A stretch of DNA of 64,000 nucleotides from contig JANSYM010000011.1 of assembly GCA_024742355.1 (NCBI GenBank), positions 43,627-107,626 on the forward strand, in the 5' to 3' direction. Shown here in pieces: positions 1 through 8,679 of the stretch. The notes beneath the pieces were generated by a model. That model was not told where the DNA came from. It searched no databases and was given only the letters and a program-made list of their open reading frames with translations. A program made the position numbers and the translations under genes. Positions within the stretch are counted from its first letter, which is position 1. Every line of letters starts with the position of its first letter. Source of the DNA: Hyphomonadaceae bacterium (lineage in GTDB: Bacteria > Pseudomonadota > Alphaproteobacteria > Caulobacterales > Hyphomonadaceae).

Positions 1-1062
1 ACCTTGCTGTCCAGTCAGAGGCGGGACGATAAGCCTGCTGTGTCCTCGCGCTGGCTGTGGCGTCTTAAAACCCTCGCGCGCGGCGCCCTGGGCGAGGCGG
101 CAGACGAAGCTTTGACGCCGCCCCGCGATGCCGATCCAACGGCTTGGCTGGCGCAGCTGGAGCAAGTTGACGATACGAGCGCAGCGTTTGACGCGGAACC
201 GCGGCCGACGCCGCCTCGCGCGGCGCGTCCCAAAAAACTGTCCGTGACTCGAATCGAACAATTGGTGCGCGATCCATATGCGATTTATTGCGAATACGTG
301 CTGGGCCTGCGCCGTCTCGACCCGCTCAACTTGCCGCCGGATGTCCGCCTGCGCGGGACGGCGATCCACAAAGCGCTCGAGCGGTTTGAGGAAGAAGACA
401 TAGCGAATGATCCGGACGCCTTGTTGACCCTTCTGGAAGACGAACTGCGCCGCGGCGGTGAGCCGGAAGCCGACCTCATCGCGCTGCGTGAACGACGGCG
501 CTTGATCAGCGAGGAATATCTCGACTGGCGCGACGCGCAACAAAGCCAGATCGACGGTAAGCCTCTGACCGAAGCCTATGGCGAGATTACACTATCCATC
601 GCAGGCGAAGACTTCACGCTGAGCGGGACGGCTGACCGCATAGAACGCCGGGTCGGCGGCGGGGCAGCGATCCTTGACTTCAAATCCGGTAAACCACCCA
701 GCGAAAAGCAGGTGCGCGCGGGCCTCAGTCCGCAAATGCCATTGCAAGGCCTGATCGCGCGCGAGGGCGGGTATGAAAAACTGGGAAGAGTGGATGTCGA
801 TGCCTTGACCTATCTGAGGTTCGGCACCGCATTCGAGGTTCGAGAGATCGGCGCCGCAAATAGCCGCGCGAAGATCGAGGCGGCCCCGATCGCCGATATC
901 ATTGCCGACGCTGAGGCTGGTCTCGTGCGGCTAATGACTGCGTTCGCCGATCCGGATCATCCTTATCTGAGCGCCCCGCGCCCCGAACGGGTCAGCTATG
1001 AGAGCGACTATTCACGCCTTGCGCGGCGGGATGAATGGACGGGATTGGCAACCTATGACTGA
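1..1062 (+). CDS. addB: Double-strand break repair protein AddB, C-terminal part (5' truncated by window edge)
   Basis: The frame is already open at base 1 and ends at a TGA, so about 353 C-terminal residues of a protein that is normally near 1000 are present. AddB is the second subunit of the AddAB helicase-nuclease that processes double-strand ends for RecA loading. This part holds the PD-(D/E)XK RecB-like nuclease: a GTAIHKALERF segment followed by ILDFKSGK with the catalytic Asp and Lys, and a QMPLQGL motif. The extreme C-terminus has none of the clustered cysteines that bind an iron-sulfur cluster in Bacillus AddB, which fits the alphaproteobacterial AddB type. It overlaps addA by 8 bases, so the two are probably translationally coupled. 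Confidence 0.93.
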   Translation, partial: TLLSSQRRDDKPAVSSRWLWRLKTLARGALGEAADEALTPPRDADPTAWLAQLEQVDDTSAAFDAEPRPTPPRAARPKKLSVTRIEQLVRDPYAIYCEYVLGLRRLDPLNLPPDVRLRGTAIHKALERFEEEDIANDPDALLTLLEDELRRGGEPEADLIALRERRRLISEEYLDWRDAQQSQIDGKPLTEAYGEITLSIAGEDFTLSGTADRIERRVGGGAAILDFKSGKPPSEKQVRAGLSPQMPLQGLIAREGGYEKLGRVDVDALTYLRFGTAFEVREIGAANSRAKIEAAPIADIIADAEAGLVRLMTAFADPDHPYLSAPRPERVSYESDYSRLARRDEWTGLATYD

Positions 1063-4000
1063 GGCGGTCACTTCACCTCCCAGCGCCGCTTTCGATCAGG
1101 CGAAACAGGCTCAGGCACAAGCTGCAGAACCGGGCCTGTCCGCCTGGGTCGAAGCGAATGCCGGCTCCGGCAAAACCAAGGTCCTGATCGATCGCGTGGC
1201 GCGACTATTGTTGCAACGCCCTGATGGCCGCCCGGGCGCGCCTCCGGATTCCATTCTCTGCATCACCTACACCAAGGCGGCGGCCAATGAGATGCTGTCG
1301 CGGCTCTTCTCCCGGCTGGGCGACTGGTCAGTTGCGGATGATGATGCGCTGCGCCGAAAACTCGCGGAACTGGAAGACCGGTCTCCCGATCTCTACAAAG
1401 CCGAAGACCTGCGGCAGGCTCGCGCCCTGTTCGCGCGCGCTCTGGAGACGCCTGGCGGGCTGCGGATCGAAACCATTCACGCGTTCTGCGCGCGCATCCT
1501 GCGCCGGTTCCCGCTTGAGGCGGGCGTGTCTCCCGGGTTTCAGGAAATTGAGGAAGATGAGGCGAACGGCTTGTGGCGCGCGGTATTGTCCGAACACCTG
1601 GAAGCGGGCGCCGAAGCACTTCCGGAAGAGATGCGAACTCTGGCGCGCGCCACCGGCGGCCTCGGCATAGGTGCTGCGTTGGACGCGCTGCAATACAAGC
1701 GGCAAGCCCTGCAGACCTTTTGGCACACCTTGCGCTCTGACGATGACCTGGTGGAAAAAGTTCGCACCGCAGCTGGCGCCGGAGACGCGCACCCGCAGGA
1801 AATTTTGCAAGACGCGATGGTGGCGGCGCTGCCAGTAGATGAGATCCGCGCTGCAGTCACCGCGCTGAATGCAATCGAAAAGCCTGGCGCTTCCGACGAA
1901 AAGCTTCTCGCCGCCCTGGCAACGCTGCTGGACACCGACGACGCGGAGCAGCGCTACGATATTTACATGGGCGCGCTGGCCGGGGCCAAAGGGGATTTTC
2001 CGAGCGGCAGCAACCCATTCACCGCCAAGGCTGGTGCAGTGGTGGCGGACCTGTTCACGCGCAACCTCAAAAAAGGCGACCCGGAAGGGCTCGAAATCAC
2101 GCGAATGAAAGCCGTGCAGGCTGAGCTCGCAGCGGCGGAAGCAGCCGAACGCACCATCGCCCTGATGCGCATCGGCCTGCCCATGGTTGAAGCCTATGCC
2201 CGCGCAAAACGTCAGCGCGGGGCCCTCGATTTCGACGACTTGATTGAACATACGCGCGCCTTGCTGACTCGCTCGAACGCCGCTGAATGGGTGCTGTACA
2301 AGCTCGATGGCCGGCTCACGCACCTCTTGCTCGACGAGGCTCAGGATACCAGCCCGGCGCAATGGGCGTTGATCAATGCCCTGGTCCAGGAATTCCAGTC
2401 CGGCCTCGGCCGCGACCGGCTTGCTGACCCGCGGACGCAATTCGTCGTCGGCGACCCGAAGCAATCCATCTACTCTTTCCAGGGCGCAGACCAGCAACAA
2501 TTCCAGGCCGAGAAACTCAACTTCATCACGCGCGAACAGATCGTCGCCGATGCCGAAAACCGACCCGTCAATCAGCCTGAAATGGCGATGTCGTTTCGCT
2601 CGACACCCGAGGTTCTGCGGTTTGTCGACGAAGTGCGCGCCCGGGTTCCGCTGTCCGATGCCGCCACCGATCCGCTGCCGCCCATCGATGCCGACCTGAA
2701 ACCCCATACCGCGCGCCGCGCCAATCAGCCGGGCCGGGTTGAGGTGTGGCCGCTGGAACTGCCGACCGGTTCGGATAGCGAAGACGATGCCTGGACGACG
2801 CCGACGGATCATGTGCCGGCTGACGCGCCACGGCGCCGCCTGGCGCGTCGGATCGCCAGCGAGGTCCGCCAGATGATCGATCGCGGCGAGGGCCTCTGGC
2901 AGGAACAGTCCGATCGCAGCTGGGTGCGCAAACCGGTCCAGGCCGAGGACATATTGATCCTGGTCCGCAGCCGCAATGAACTGTTCGAAGCCTTGATCGA
3001 GAGCCTGAAGCAGGAAGGCGTCGCGGTGGCGGGCGCCGACCGGCTTCGCTTGCTCGATAATCTCGGCGTGCAGGACTGTCTGAACCTCATCCGTTTCGCC
3101 TTGCAGCCAGGCGATGACCTGACGCTCGCAGAAATCTTGCGCGGACCGTTTTGCAATCTGGTCGATGATGATCAGCACCTGTTTCCGCTCGCCTATCAGC
3201 GTGGCGATCAGTCTTTGTGGCAACGTCTGGCGGGGCAGGATGCGCCGGTCTTCCAGGCGGCCAAGGCCTTTTGCGAACGCCTGATTGAACACCGCAATCT
3301 GCCCGCATTCGAGTTTCTGACCCGGGCCCTGACAGAGCGCGATGCGGATGGCGCGAGCGGATGGGACAAGCTGATCCGCCGGCTCGGCGAACCGGTGCGC
3401 GATCCTGTGCACGCGCTTCTATCGAGTGCGCTCAGTTTCGATATGAGCGGGGCCAAGAGCCTGCAGGCCTACCTGTCGGATATCGAGAGCCGGGACATGG
3501 TCCTGAAACGCGAACTGGGCGAGCCGGATACCGCCGTGCGCGTTATGACGGTGCATGGCGCCAAGGGCCTGCAATCGCCTGTCGTGATCCTTCCTGACAC
3601 GACGGGCGCGACCAAATCCGTGTCGGACGCCTTGTTCTTCACAGATGATGGAACGCCGCTGCACAGCCCATCGGGGCGGCTGGATTGCAAAGCCACCGCG
3701 ACTTTGCGTGAGGCCGCGAATGTCGATGCCGAGAAGGAATCGCGGCGTTTGCTCTATGTCGCTCTGACACGGGCGTCTGACCGGCTGATCATCGCCGGGG
3801 CGGGGCTCGGTTCGAGCAAGACCGGATATGCGAAATCGTCCTGGTATCGCTGGTGCCTGACGGCGATGCGGGCGCTGACCGGAAATGAAGACGATGACGC
3901 GCCACTGGAGAAATGTCTCGCTTATGGCGCCGCGCCGGTGTGTGCGCCATCTGAGACAAGGACAGCACCGGATTCTCGCGAGGCACCGGGCTGGTTGAAA

Positions 4001-4615
4001 CGACCGGCGCTGGCGCCCGTTCCGCCATCACGGCTCGCCGCGCCGTCGCGCCTGACCGAGGACCGCGCCGCTGTGCTGGCGCCGTTCGGACCTGACCGGA
4101 GCGCCGCCCTGAAGCGCGGGCGGATGATCCACGCGCTCCTGCAAACGCTGCCGGAACTTGCAGAACCCGACTGGGAACCTGCCGGAAAACGCTTCCTGTC
4201 TCGTGATCCTGAGATCGCACCCAGCGATGCCGCAGAAATGCTCGAAGTCACCCTGCGCACACTTCGTGATCCGGCCTTTGCCGATGTGTTTGCGCCAGGC
4301 GGGCGCAATGAAGCTGCGATCGTCGGGACACTGCCAGCAGGACAGATGGTCAATGGCCGCGTCGACCGCCTGATCATTCAACCTGATCATGTGATGATCA
4401 TAGATTACAAGACCGATCGCCCGGCACCGCTGGAGGCGGGCGACGTCGACACGCCTTATCTTGTCCAGATGGCCGCTTATCGCGCGGTCTTGCAGTCGCT
4501 CTATTCGGATCGTCCGGTCAGATGCGCCTTGCTGTACACAGATGGCCCACACCTGATCGAATTGGATGGTCAGGCGATGTCAGATTCACTAAACCGTGTT
4601 GAGAGCCGGGTTTGA
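1055..4615 (+). CDS. addA: Double-strand break repair helicase AddA (UvrD-like, with nuclease domain)
   Basis: This 1186-residue protein is the helicase-nuclease partner of AddB. Helicase motifs are in order: Walker A ANAGSGKT with Lys40, Walker B LLLDEAQD around Asp427, VVGDPKQSIYSFQGAD, VMTVHGAKGLQ and LLYVALTRASDRL near residue 905. A C-terminal PD-(D/E)XK nuclease follows, with NGRVDRL and IIDYKTDR (Asp1117, Lys1119). I chose the ATG at 1055 rather than the in-frame start at 998, because it overlaps the addB stop by only 8 bases and leaves a normal short N-terminus before the P-loop. The length and domain order match the alphaproteobacterial AddA family. Function rests on homology. Confidence 0.95.
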   Translation: MTEAVTSPPSAAFDQAKQAQAQAAEPGLSAWVEANAGSGKTKVLIDRVARLLLQRPDGRPGAPPDSILCITYTKAAANEMLSRLFSRLGDWSVADDDALRRKLAELEDRSPDLYKAEDLRQARALFARALETPGGLRIETIHAFCARILRRFPLEAGVSPGFQEIEEDEANGLWRAVLSEHLEAGAEALPEEMRTLARATGGLGIGAALDALQYKRQALQTFWHTLRSDDDLVEKVRTAAGAGDAHPQEILQDAMVAALPVDEIRAAVTALNAIEKPGASDEKLLAALATLLDTDDAEQRYDIYMGALAGAKGDFPSGSNPFTAKAGAVVADLFTRNLKKGDPEGLEITRMKAVQAELAAAEAAERTIALMRIGLPMVEAYARAKRQRGALDFDDLIEHTRALLTRSNAAEWVLYKLDGRLTHLLLDEAQDTSPAQWALINALVQEFQSGLGRDRLADPRTQFVVGDPKQSIYSFQGADQQQFQAEKLNFITREQIVADAENRPVNQPEMAMSFRSTPEVLRFVDEVRARVPLSDAATDPLPPIDADLKPHTARRANQPGRVEVWPLELPTGSDSEDDAWTTPTDHVPADAPRRRLARRIASEVRQMIDRGEGLWQEQSDRSWVRKPVQAEDILILVRSRNELFEALIESLKQEGVAVAGADRLRLLDNLGVQDCLNLIRFALQPGDDLTLAEILRGPFCNLVDDDQHLFPLAYQRGDQSLWQRLAGQDAPVFQAAKAFCERLIEHRNLPAFEFLTRALTERDADGASGWDKLIRRLGEPVRDPVHALLSSALSFDMSGAKSLQAYLSDIESRDMVLKRELGEPDTAVRVMTVHGAKGLQSPVVILPDTTGATKSVSDALFFTDDGTPLHSPSGRLDCKATATLREAANVDAEKESRRLLYVALTRASDRLIIAGAGLGSSKTGYAKSSWYRWCLTAMRALTGNEDDDAPLEKCLAYGAAPVCAPSETRTAPDSREAPGWLKRPALAPVPPSRLAAPSRLTEDRAAVLAPFGPDRSAALKRGRMIHALLQTLPELAEPDWEPAGKRFLSRDPEIAPSDAAEMLEVTLRTLRDPAFADVFAPGGRNEAAIVGTLPAGQMVNGRVDRLIIQPDHVMIIDYKTDRPAPLEAGDVDTPYLVQMAAYRAVLQSLYSDRPVRCALLYTDGPHLIELDGQAMSDSLNRVESRV

Positions 4616-4640
4616 CGGGGACAAAGAGTCCCTATCTTAT
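4612..4640 (+). promoter_or_regulatory. Predicted sigma-70-type promoter for trxA
   Basis: TTGACG at 4612-4617 and TCTTAT at 4635-4640 are separated by 17 bases. The -35 box overlaps the addA stop codon, and the trxA start lies about 30 bases below the -10 box. This would let trxA be transcribed independently of addBA. It is inferred from consensus match only. Confidence 0.45.
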
Positions 4641-4670
4641 GCCGCACGTAAGAATTCAAAGGAGGTCAAA

Positions 4671-4988
4671 ATGGCCGCTGAGCATATTACTGACGACAAT
4701 TTCGACGATGCCGTCGCCAGCGACACGCCTGTCGTTGTCGACTTCTGGGCCGAGTGGTGTGGACCATGTAAAGCCATGGCGCCGCATCTTGATGCCGTCG
4801 CTGAAGAAATGAGTGGCGACATTCGAGTTGCCAAGATCAATGTCGACGACAATCCAATGGCCGCGTCCAAATATGGCATTCGCGGTCTGCCAACCCTGAT
4901 GATCTTCAAAGGCGGCAAAGTCGCCGCGACGCATCCAGGTGCGATGTCGAAGCAGAAGATCACCGAGTGGATCAAAGAGAACACCTAA
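4671..4988 (+). CDS. trxA: Thioredoxin
   Basis: This 105-residue protein is a typical cytoplasmic thioredoxin that reduces protein disulfides using electrons from thioredoxin reductase. The active site WCGPC has Cys30 and Cys33. The cis-proline segment GIRGLPTLMIF and the C-terminal GAMSKQKITEWI helix are present, and the length is exactly the family norm. The ATG at 4671 is preceded by a strong ribosome binding site (AAAGGAGG around 4659-4665), which decides the start over upstream in-frame codons that run into addA. A rho-independent terminator follows the stop. Its place after addBA is standard for alphaproteobacteria. Confidence 0.97.
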   Translation: MAAEHITDDNFDDAVASDTPVVVDFWAEWCGPCKAMAPHLDAVAEEMSGDIRVAKINVDDNPMAASKYGIRGLPTLMIFKGGKVAATHPGAMSKQKITEWIKENT

Positions 4989-5011
4989 GCGTCTTCTCAA
5001 ATTTCCAAGAA

Positions 5012-5039
5012 AGCCTCGCCCTACGGCGGGGCTTTTTTT
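5012..5039 (+). terminator. Rho-independent terminator of trxA
   Basis: An AGCCTCGCC arm and a GGCGGGGCT arm pair over 9 positions (one G-U) around a 4-base loop, and a run of seven T follows. It begins about 23 bases after the trxA stop. Confidence 0.85.
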
Positions 5040-5082
5040 GTGGCCACGATCAGCTAGCGTGCCGGAAAACAGGAGCCTGTCC

Positions 5083-5868
5083 ATGATCCCATACCAGCAA
5101 CTTGATCGATCCGTCGCCGGAAAGACCGTCTTCATCACCGGCGCGGCCAGCGGCATGGGCCGGGCCACCGCGCACCTGTTCGCCCGTGAAGGCGCAAAAG
5201 TGATGGCGACGGATATGAATGAAGACGGCGTCAATGCGGTCGCCGACGAGATTCGCGAAGCCGGGTATTCCGAGGTCGACACGTTCGCCCTGGATGTTGG
5301 CGACGCGGATGCGATCAAGGCAGCTGTGGCGGCAACCGTGGAGCGGTTTGGCGCGCTGGATATCCTGATCAACAATGCCGGCTTTGCCCGCCTCGCACAT
5401 CCGTCCGAGGATCAGTATGAAGACATCTGGCACGACAGTGTGAACGTCATGCTGACCGCGCAGCAGCGCCTGATCCGCGCTGCGCTGCCGCATCTGATGA
5501 AGACTGAAACGGGTGGCCGTATCGTCAATATCGCCTCGACCGAGGGGCTCGGCGCCACACCGGGCAACGGGCCTTATGTCGCCGCCAAGCATGGCGTGAT
5601 CGGTCTGACACGGGCCATGGCGACGGATCTCGGCCGCGACGGCATTACCTGCAATTGCATCTGCCCGGGCCCGATCCTGACCAATATCAATGCCGAGATT
5701 CCGGATGAGCATAAGACCATCTTCGCCAAGCGCCGTGTCCCGATCCGCCGCTATGGCATTCCTGAAGAGGTTGCGAATATCACGCTGTCCTGCTGTTTGC
5801 CGGCGGCCTCTTACCTCAACGGCGTCGCAATCCCGGTTGATGGCGGCCTGACCATCAAAAATGCATAG
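5083..5868 (+). CDS. Short-chain dehydrogenase/reductase (SDR) family protein
   Basis: This 261-residue protein has the classical SDR layout: the cofactor motif TGAASGMG at residues 19-26, the NNAG motif in the middle, and a Ser152-Tyr165-Lys169 catalytic triad with the expected spacing (YVAAK). The substrate cannot be read from sequence; SDRs reduce or oxidise hydroxyl/keto groups with NAD(P)H. The ATG at 5083 was chosen because the longer frame would start inside the trxA coding region. The cysteine hydrolase gene starts 8 bases after the stop, so the two probably form one operon. The pair sits where many alphaproteobacteria have trxA and folC as neighbours, suggesting an insertion. Confidence 0.9.
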   Translation: MIPYQQLDRSVAGKTVFITGAASGMGRATAHLFAREGAKVMATDMNEDGVNAVADEIREAGYSEVDTFALDVGDADAIKAAVAATVERFGALDILINNAGFARLAHPSEDQYEDIWHDSVNVMLTAQQRLIRAALPHLMKTETGGRIVNIASTEGLGATPGNGPYVAAKHGVIGLTRAMATDLGRDGITCNCICPGPILTNINAEIPDEHKTIFAKRRVPIRRYGIPEEVANITLSCCLPAASYLNGVAIPVDGGLTIKNA

Positions 5869-5876
5869 GGTAGAGA

Positions 5877-6425
5877 ATGAAGGCCTGTCTCATTGTTATC
5901 GATATGCAAAACGACTTTCTGGATCGCCTGCAGGCGCCAGAACGGCGGCGGCTTGTAGATAATTCGAACGCTTTGATCGCCAGTTTCAGGCGCGCAGGCC
6001 TCAAGGTGATCTGGGTCTATCAGACCTTCAAGGCGGACCTGAGCGACGCCTTTCTTGAGATGCGTGATAAAAATATTTCTGTCGTCATCGAAGGCACGCA
6101 TGGCGCGCGACTGGCGGATGGCATGGATGTTCGGTCGACGGACCAGCAGGTCTCGAAGAAGCGTTACAGCGCTTTTTTTGAAACCGAACTGGACTCCATC
6201 CTATCCGAGCGCCAACCCGAGCATCTGGTCATTGCCGGCGTCAACACGCACGCCTGTGTGCGCATGACTGCGATTGACGCCTATCAGCGCAACCATCGCG
6301 TTATCCTGGCAGAAGACTGCATCGGATCTCCCCAAAACCAACACGCTGAGGTCTCTCTTGCTTACATGAAAGACAAGATTGCTCGCGTCATGCCCGGCGA
6401 GGAGATTGCCCGACTAATCGGGTAA
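5877..6425 (+). CDS. Cysteine hydrolase of the isochorismatase-like family
   Basis: This 182-residue protein has the isochorismatase-like fold signature: an N-terminal VIDMQNDF strand with the catalytic Asp9, a central lysine in the VSKKRYSAF segment, and the nucleophilic Cys127 in GVNTHACVRMTA. These form the Asp-Lys-Cys triad of amidohydrolases such as nicotinamidase and N-carbamoylsarcosine amidase. The substrate is unknown. It follows the SDR gene by 8 bases and its end overlaps the convergent folC gene by 12 bases. No terminator separates the two. Confidence 0.88.
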   Translation: MKACLIVIDMQNDFLDRLQAPERRRLVDNSNALIASFRRAGLKVIWVYQTFKADLSDAFLEMRDKNISVVIEGTHGARLADGMDVRSTDQQVSKKRYSAFFETELDSILSERQPEHLVIAGVNTHACVRMTAIDAYQRNHRVILAEDCIGSPQNQHAEVSLAYMKDKIARVMPGEEIARLIG

Positions 6426-7664
6426 TTCTTCGTTCTTTTCGAGCACCTCACCGGCCAGATAGAGCGAGCCACCGATCAGTATGCGATCGGGTTTTCGAGC
6501 TGCCGCAGCCTGCAGAGCGTCCTCGAGCGAGTCGCAGACATGGCTTTCTGGCAGGTACAGTTTCGCAGTTTCCGCAAGTTGCTGCGGGTCTGCACTCGCA
6601 TGCCCAGGCGCGTTCGGCATGGTGTGCACAGCCTCGACCACGCCTTTGAAGGGGTGGAAGAAGCCGCCATGATCCTTGCTGGCAAGCATGCCCACCACCA
6701 TCACTGTCGTGCCGCCCATTTCCCGCAACAATTCGGCAATGGCGGTCGCTGCGTGCGGATTGTGGCCGCCATCCAGCCAGACGTCCGCGCCGCCGCCGAG
6801 GCGACTGATCGGGCCATCGTCGAGTTTCTGCATCCGCGCCGGCCAGGTTGCCGACTGGGCACCCTGCCAGATCGCGGATTCGCAGACTTTCGGCGCCTCA
6901 AGCGTGCGCATGGCAAGACCGGCCAGCGCTGCATTATAGCGCTGATGCGTCCCGGGCAGCGCGACCGCTTCGGGGACCTTTTCGATATCCTCGATCGAGA
7001 GCGGCGTCAGCGGCGCGCCGAGCTCAGCCGCTTGCGCTTTGATGACATCGCCGCATACGCGCGCCTGGATGGCGGAAACAACCGGGCGTCCGGATTTGAT
7101 GATCCCGGCCTTTTCTCCGGCAATGAAAGTGAGATCAGATCCCAGGAACTGCTTGTGATCAAAATCGACCGGCGTGATCACGCTAAGCGCGGGGGACCGG
7201 ATGACATTGGTTGCGTCGTACCGACCGCCCAGCCCGACTTCCAGGATTAACAAATCTGCCGGGACCTCACTGAAAGCGAGCAGCGCCGTCGCGGTTGTTG
7301 CCTCGAAACGGGTTATCTCGCGTCCGTCTAATGCCGCGTGAACCCGGTTCAGCCAGCTGACCAGAGCCTCATCCTCGACCAGAGCTCCTGCGAGCCGGAT
7401 TCGCTCATTGAACCGCACCAGATGCGGGGATGTGTAAACGTGCACAGACAGCCCTTGCGCCTCGGCCATGGCCCGCAAATAGGCACAGGTGGAGCCTTTG
7501 CCATTGGTGCCGGCCACGTGAATGGTCGGCGGCAACTTGTCCTGAGGACGGCCAAGTGCGTCCAGCAGGGACTCGATACGGCCGAGCGATAGCTCGATCG
7601 TATCGGGATACAGGCCTTCGAATTGTTTCAGGGCCGCTTCAACAGCAGCGGAGTCCGCGCTCAA
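6414..7664 (-). CDS. folC: Bifunctional dihydrofolate synthase/folylpolyglutamate synthase
   Basis: This 416-residue ATP-dependent ligase adds glutamate to dihydropteroate and extends folate polyglutamate tails. It belongs to the Mur ligase-like superfamily. The P-loop GTNGKGST is at residues 52-59; the LEVGLGGRYDATNV motif and the C-terminal LDGGHNPHA segment are present. The start is a TTG that overlaps the accD stop in a TTGA junction, so translation is probably coupled to accD. The order trpA-accD-folC is conserved in the class. Its 3' end overlaps the convergent hydrolase gene. Confidence 0.95.
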   Translation of the reverse strand: MSADSAAVEAALKQFEGLYPDTIELSLGRIESLLDALGRPQDKLPPTIHVAGTNGKGSTCAYLRAMAEAQGLSVHVYTSPHLVRFNERIRLAGALVEDEALVSWLNRVHAALDGREITRFEATTATALLAFSEVPADLLILEVGLGGRYDATNVIRSPALSVITPVDFDHKQFLGSDLTFIAGEKAGIIKSGRPVVSAIQARVCGDVIKAQAAELGAPLTPLSIEDIEKVPEAVALPGTHQRYNAALAGLAMRTLEAPKVCESAIWQGAQSATWPARMQKLDDGPISRLGGGADVWLDGGHNPHAATAIAELLREMGGTTVMVVGMLASKDHGGFFHPFKGVVEAVHTMPNAPGHASADPQQLAETAKLYLPESHVCDSLEDALQAAAARKPDRILIGGSLYLAGEVLEKNEELPD

Positions 7665-8647
7665 TCTTTTTTGGCGCGCGGCGCTGGCGCGTCCGCCGAA
7701 GGTGCTTCAACCGGCAAGGTCGAAACATCTTTCTCGGCCACCATGCGATGCGGCATCAAATGACTGAGCAGACGCGAGAGCGTGTCTTTCAACTCGCGGC
7801 GGTCAACGACGATATCGACGGCGCCCTTTTCGCGCAGGAATTCGGAGCGCTGGAAGCCTTCCGGCAATTTCTCACGAATGGTCTGCTCGATGACGCGTGG
7901 GCCCGAGAAGGCAATCATCGCGCCAGGTTCTGCCAGGTGAACATCGCCGAGCATCGCATAAGACGCCGAAACACCGCCAGAGGTCGGGTCACACAAAACC
8001 ACGATATAAGGCAGGCCCGCTTCTTTCACTTCCTGAATGGCCAGCGTCGAGCGCGGCATCTGCATCAGTGAAAGCGTGCCTTCCTGCATGCGCGCGCCGC
8101 CAGATGCGGTACAGATGACAAAGGCTGCCTTGCGGGCAACGGCCATTTGCGCGGCGGCAATAAAAGCCTCACCGGCAGCCATGCCGAGCGAGCCGCCCAT
8201 GAAGGCAAAATCCTGCACCAGGATAACTGTCGGGACGCCATTCACCTTACCGAAGGCGGCAGCCATGCAATCGTCCTGAGCAATCGGTGAAACGGCGCCT
8301 GTATCAGGTGCCTCTTCCTTGTCGCGCTTGGCGATCTTGGTTTTCGCGCCTTTGATGCGGGACGGATAGGCCTTGTCGTCCTTGAACTTGAGGGGGTCGG
8401 CTGGAACCGGCGGCAAAGGGATTGGCTCCCAACGCTCATGGTCGAAGAAGAGGCGAAAACGGCGGCGCGGCGAAATCCGCAAATGCGCGCCGGCTGGTGT
8501 CACATACCAGCTCTCTTCCAGGTCAGACCGATAGACCAGTTCGCCGGACACCGGACACTTCACCCAGAGATTATCTGGCGTGTCCTTCTTGTTGCCCGAA
8601 AGCAGGCCCTTCAGGCCTGGTGTGCGAAAATTTGTCAGCCAGTTCAT
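7661..8647 (-). CDS. accD: Acetyl-CoA carboxylase carboxyltransferase subunit beta
   Basis: This 328-residue protein is the beta subunit of the carboxyltransferase that makes malonyl-CoA for fatty-acid synthesis. The crotonase-like core is clear, with GGARMQEG and TSGGVSASYAM segments. At the N-terminus the usual four-cysteine zinc finger is degenerate: Cys31 remains, but the other three positions are Ser34, Thr50 and Gly53, so no CxxC pair exists. To my knowledge this loss is common to many alphaproteobacterial AccD proteins. The extra C-terminal tail is low complexity and rich in Ala and Pro. It lies 32 bases after trpA and is coupled to folC. Confidence 0.96.
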   Translation of the reverse strand: MNWLTNFRTPGLKGLLSGNKKDTPDNLWVKCPVSGELVYRSDLEESWYVTPAGAHLRISPRRRFRLFFDHERWEPIPLPPVPADPLKFKDDKAYPSRIKGAKTKIAKRDKEEAPDTGAVSPIAQDDCMAAAFGKVNGVPTVILVQDFAFMGGSLGMAAGEAFIAAAQMAVARKAAFVICTASGGARMQEGTLSLMQMPRSTLAIQEVKEAGLPYIVVLCDPTSGGVSASYAMLGDVHLAEPGAMIAFSGPRVIEQTIREKLPEGFQRSEFLREKGAVDIVVDRRELKDTLSRLLSHLMPHRMVAEKDVSTLPVEAPSADAPAPRAKKD

Positions 8648-8679
8648 CGCGTTACGATCCCTTTGTCCGAACCCGGACC

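Noticed and set aside
1328..3412. Long minus-strand open frame of 694 codons inside addA
   Set aside because: It is fully antisense to the well-supported addA gene, and has no motif or signal of its own; long antisense frames are expected in GC-rich DNA.
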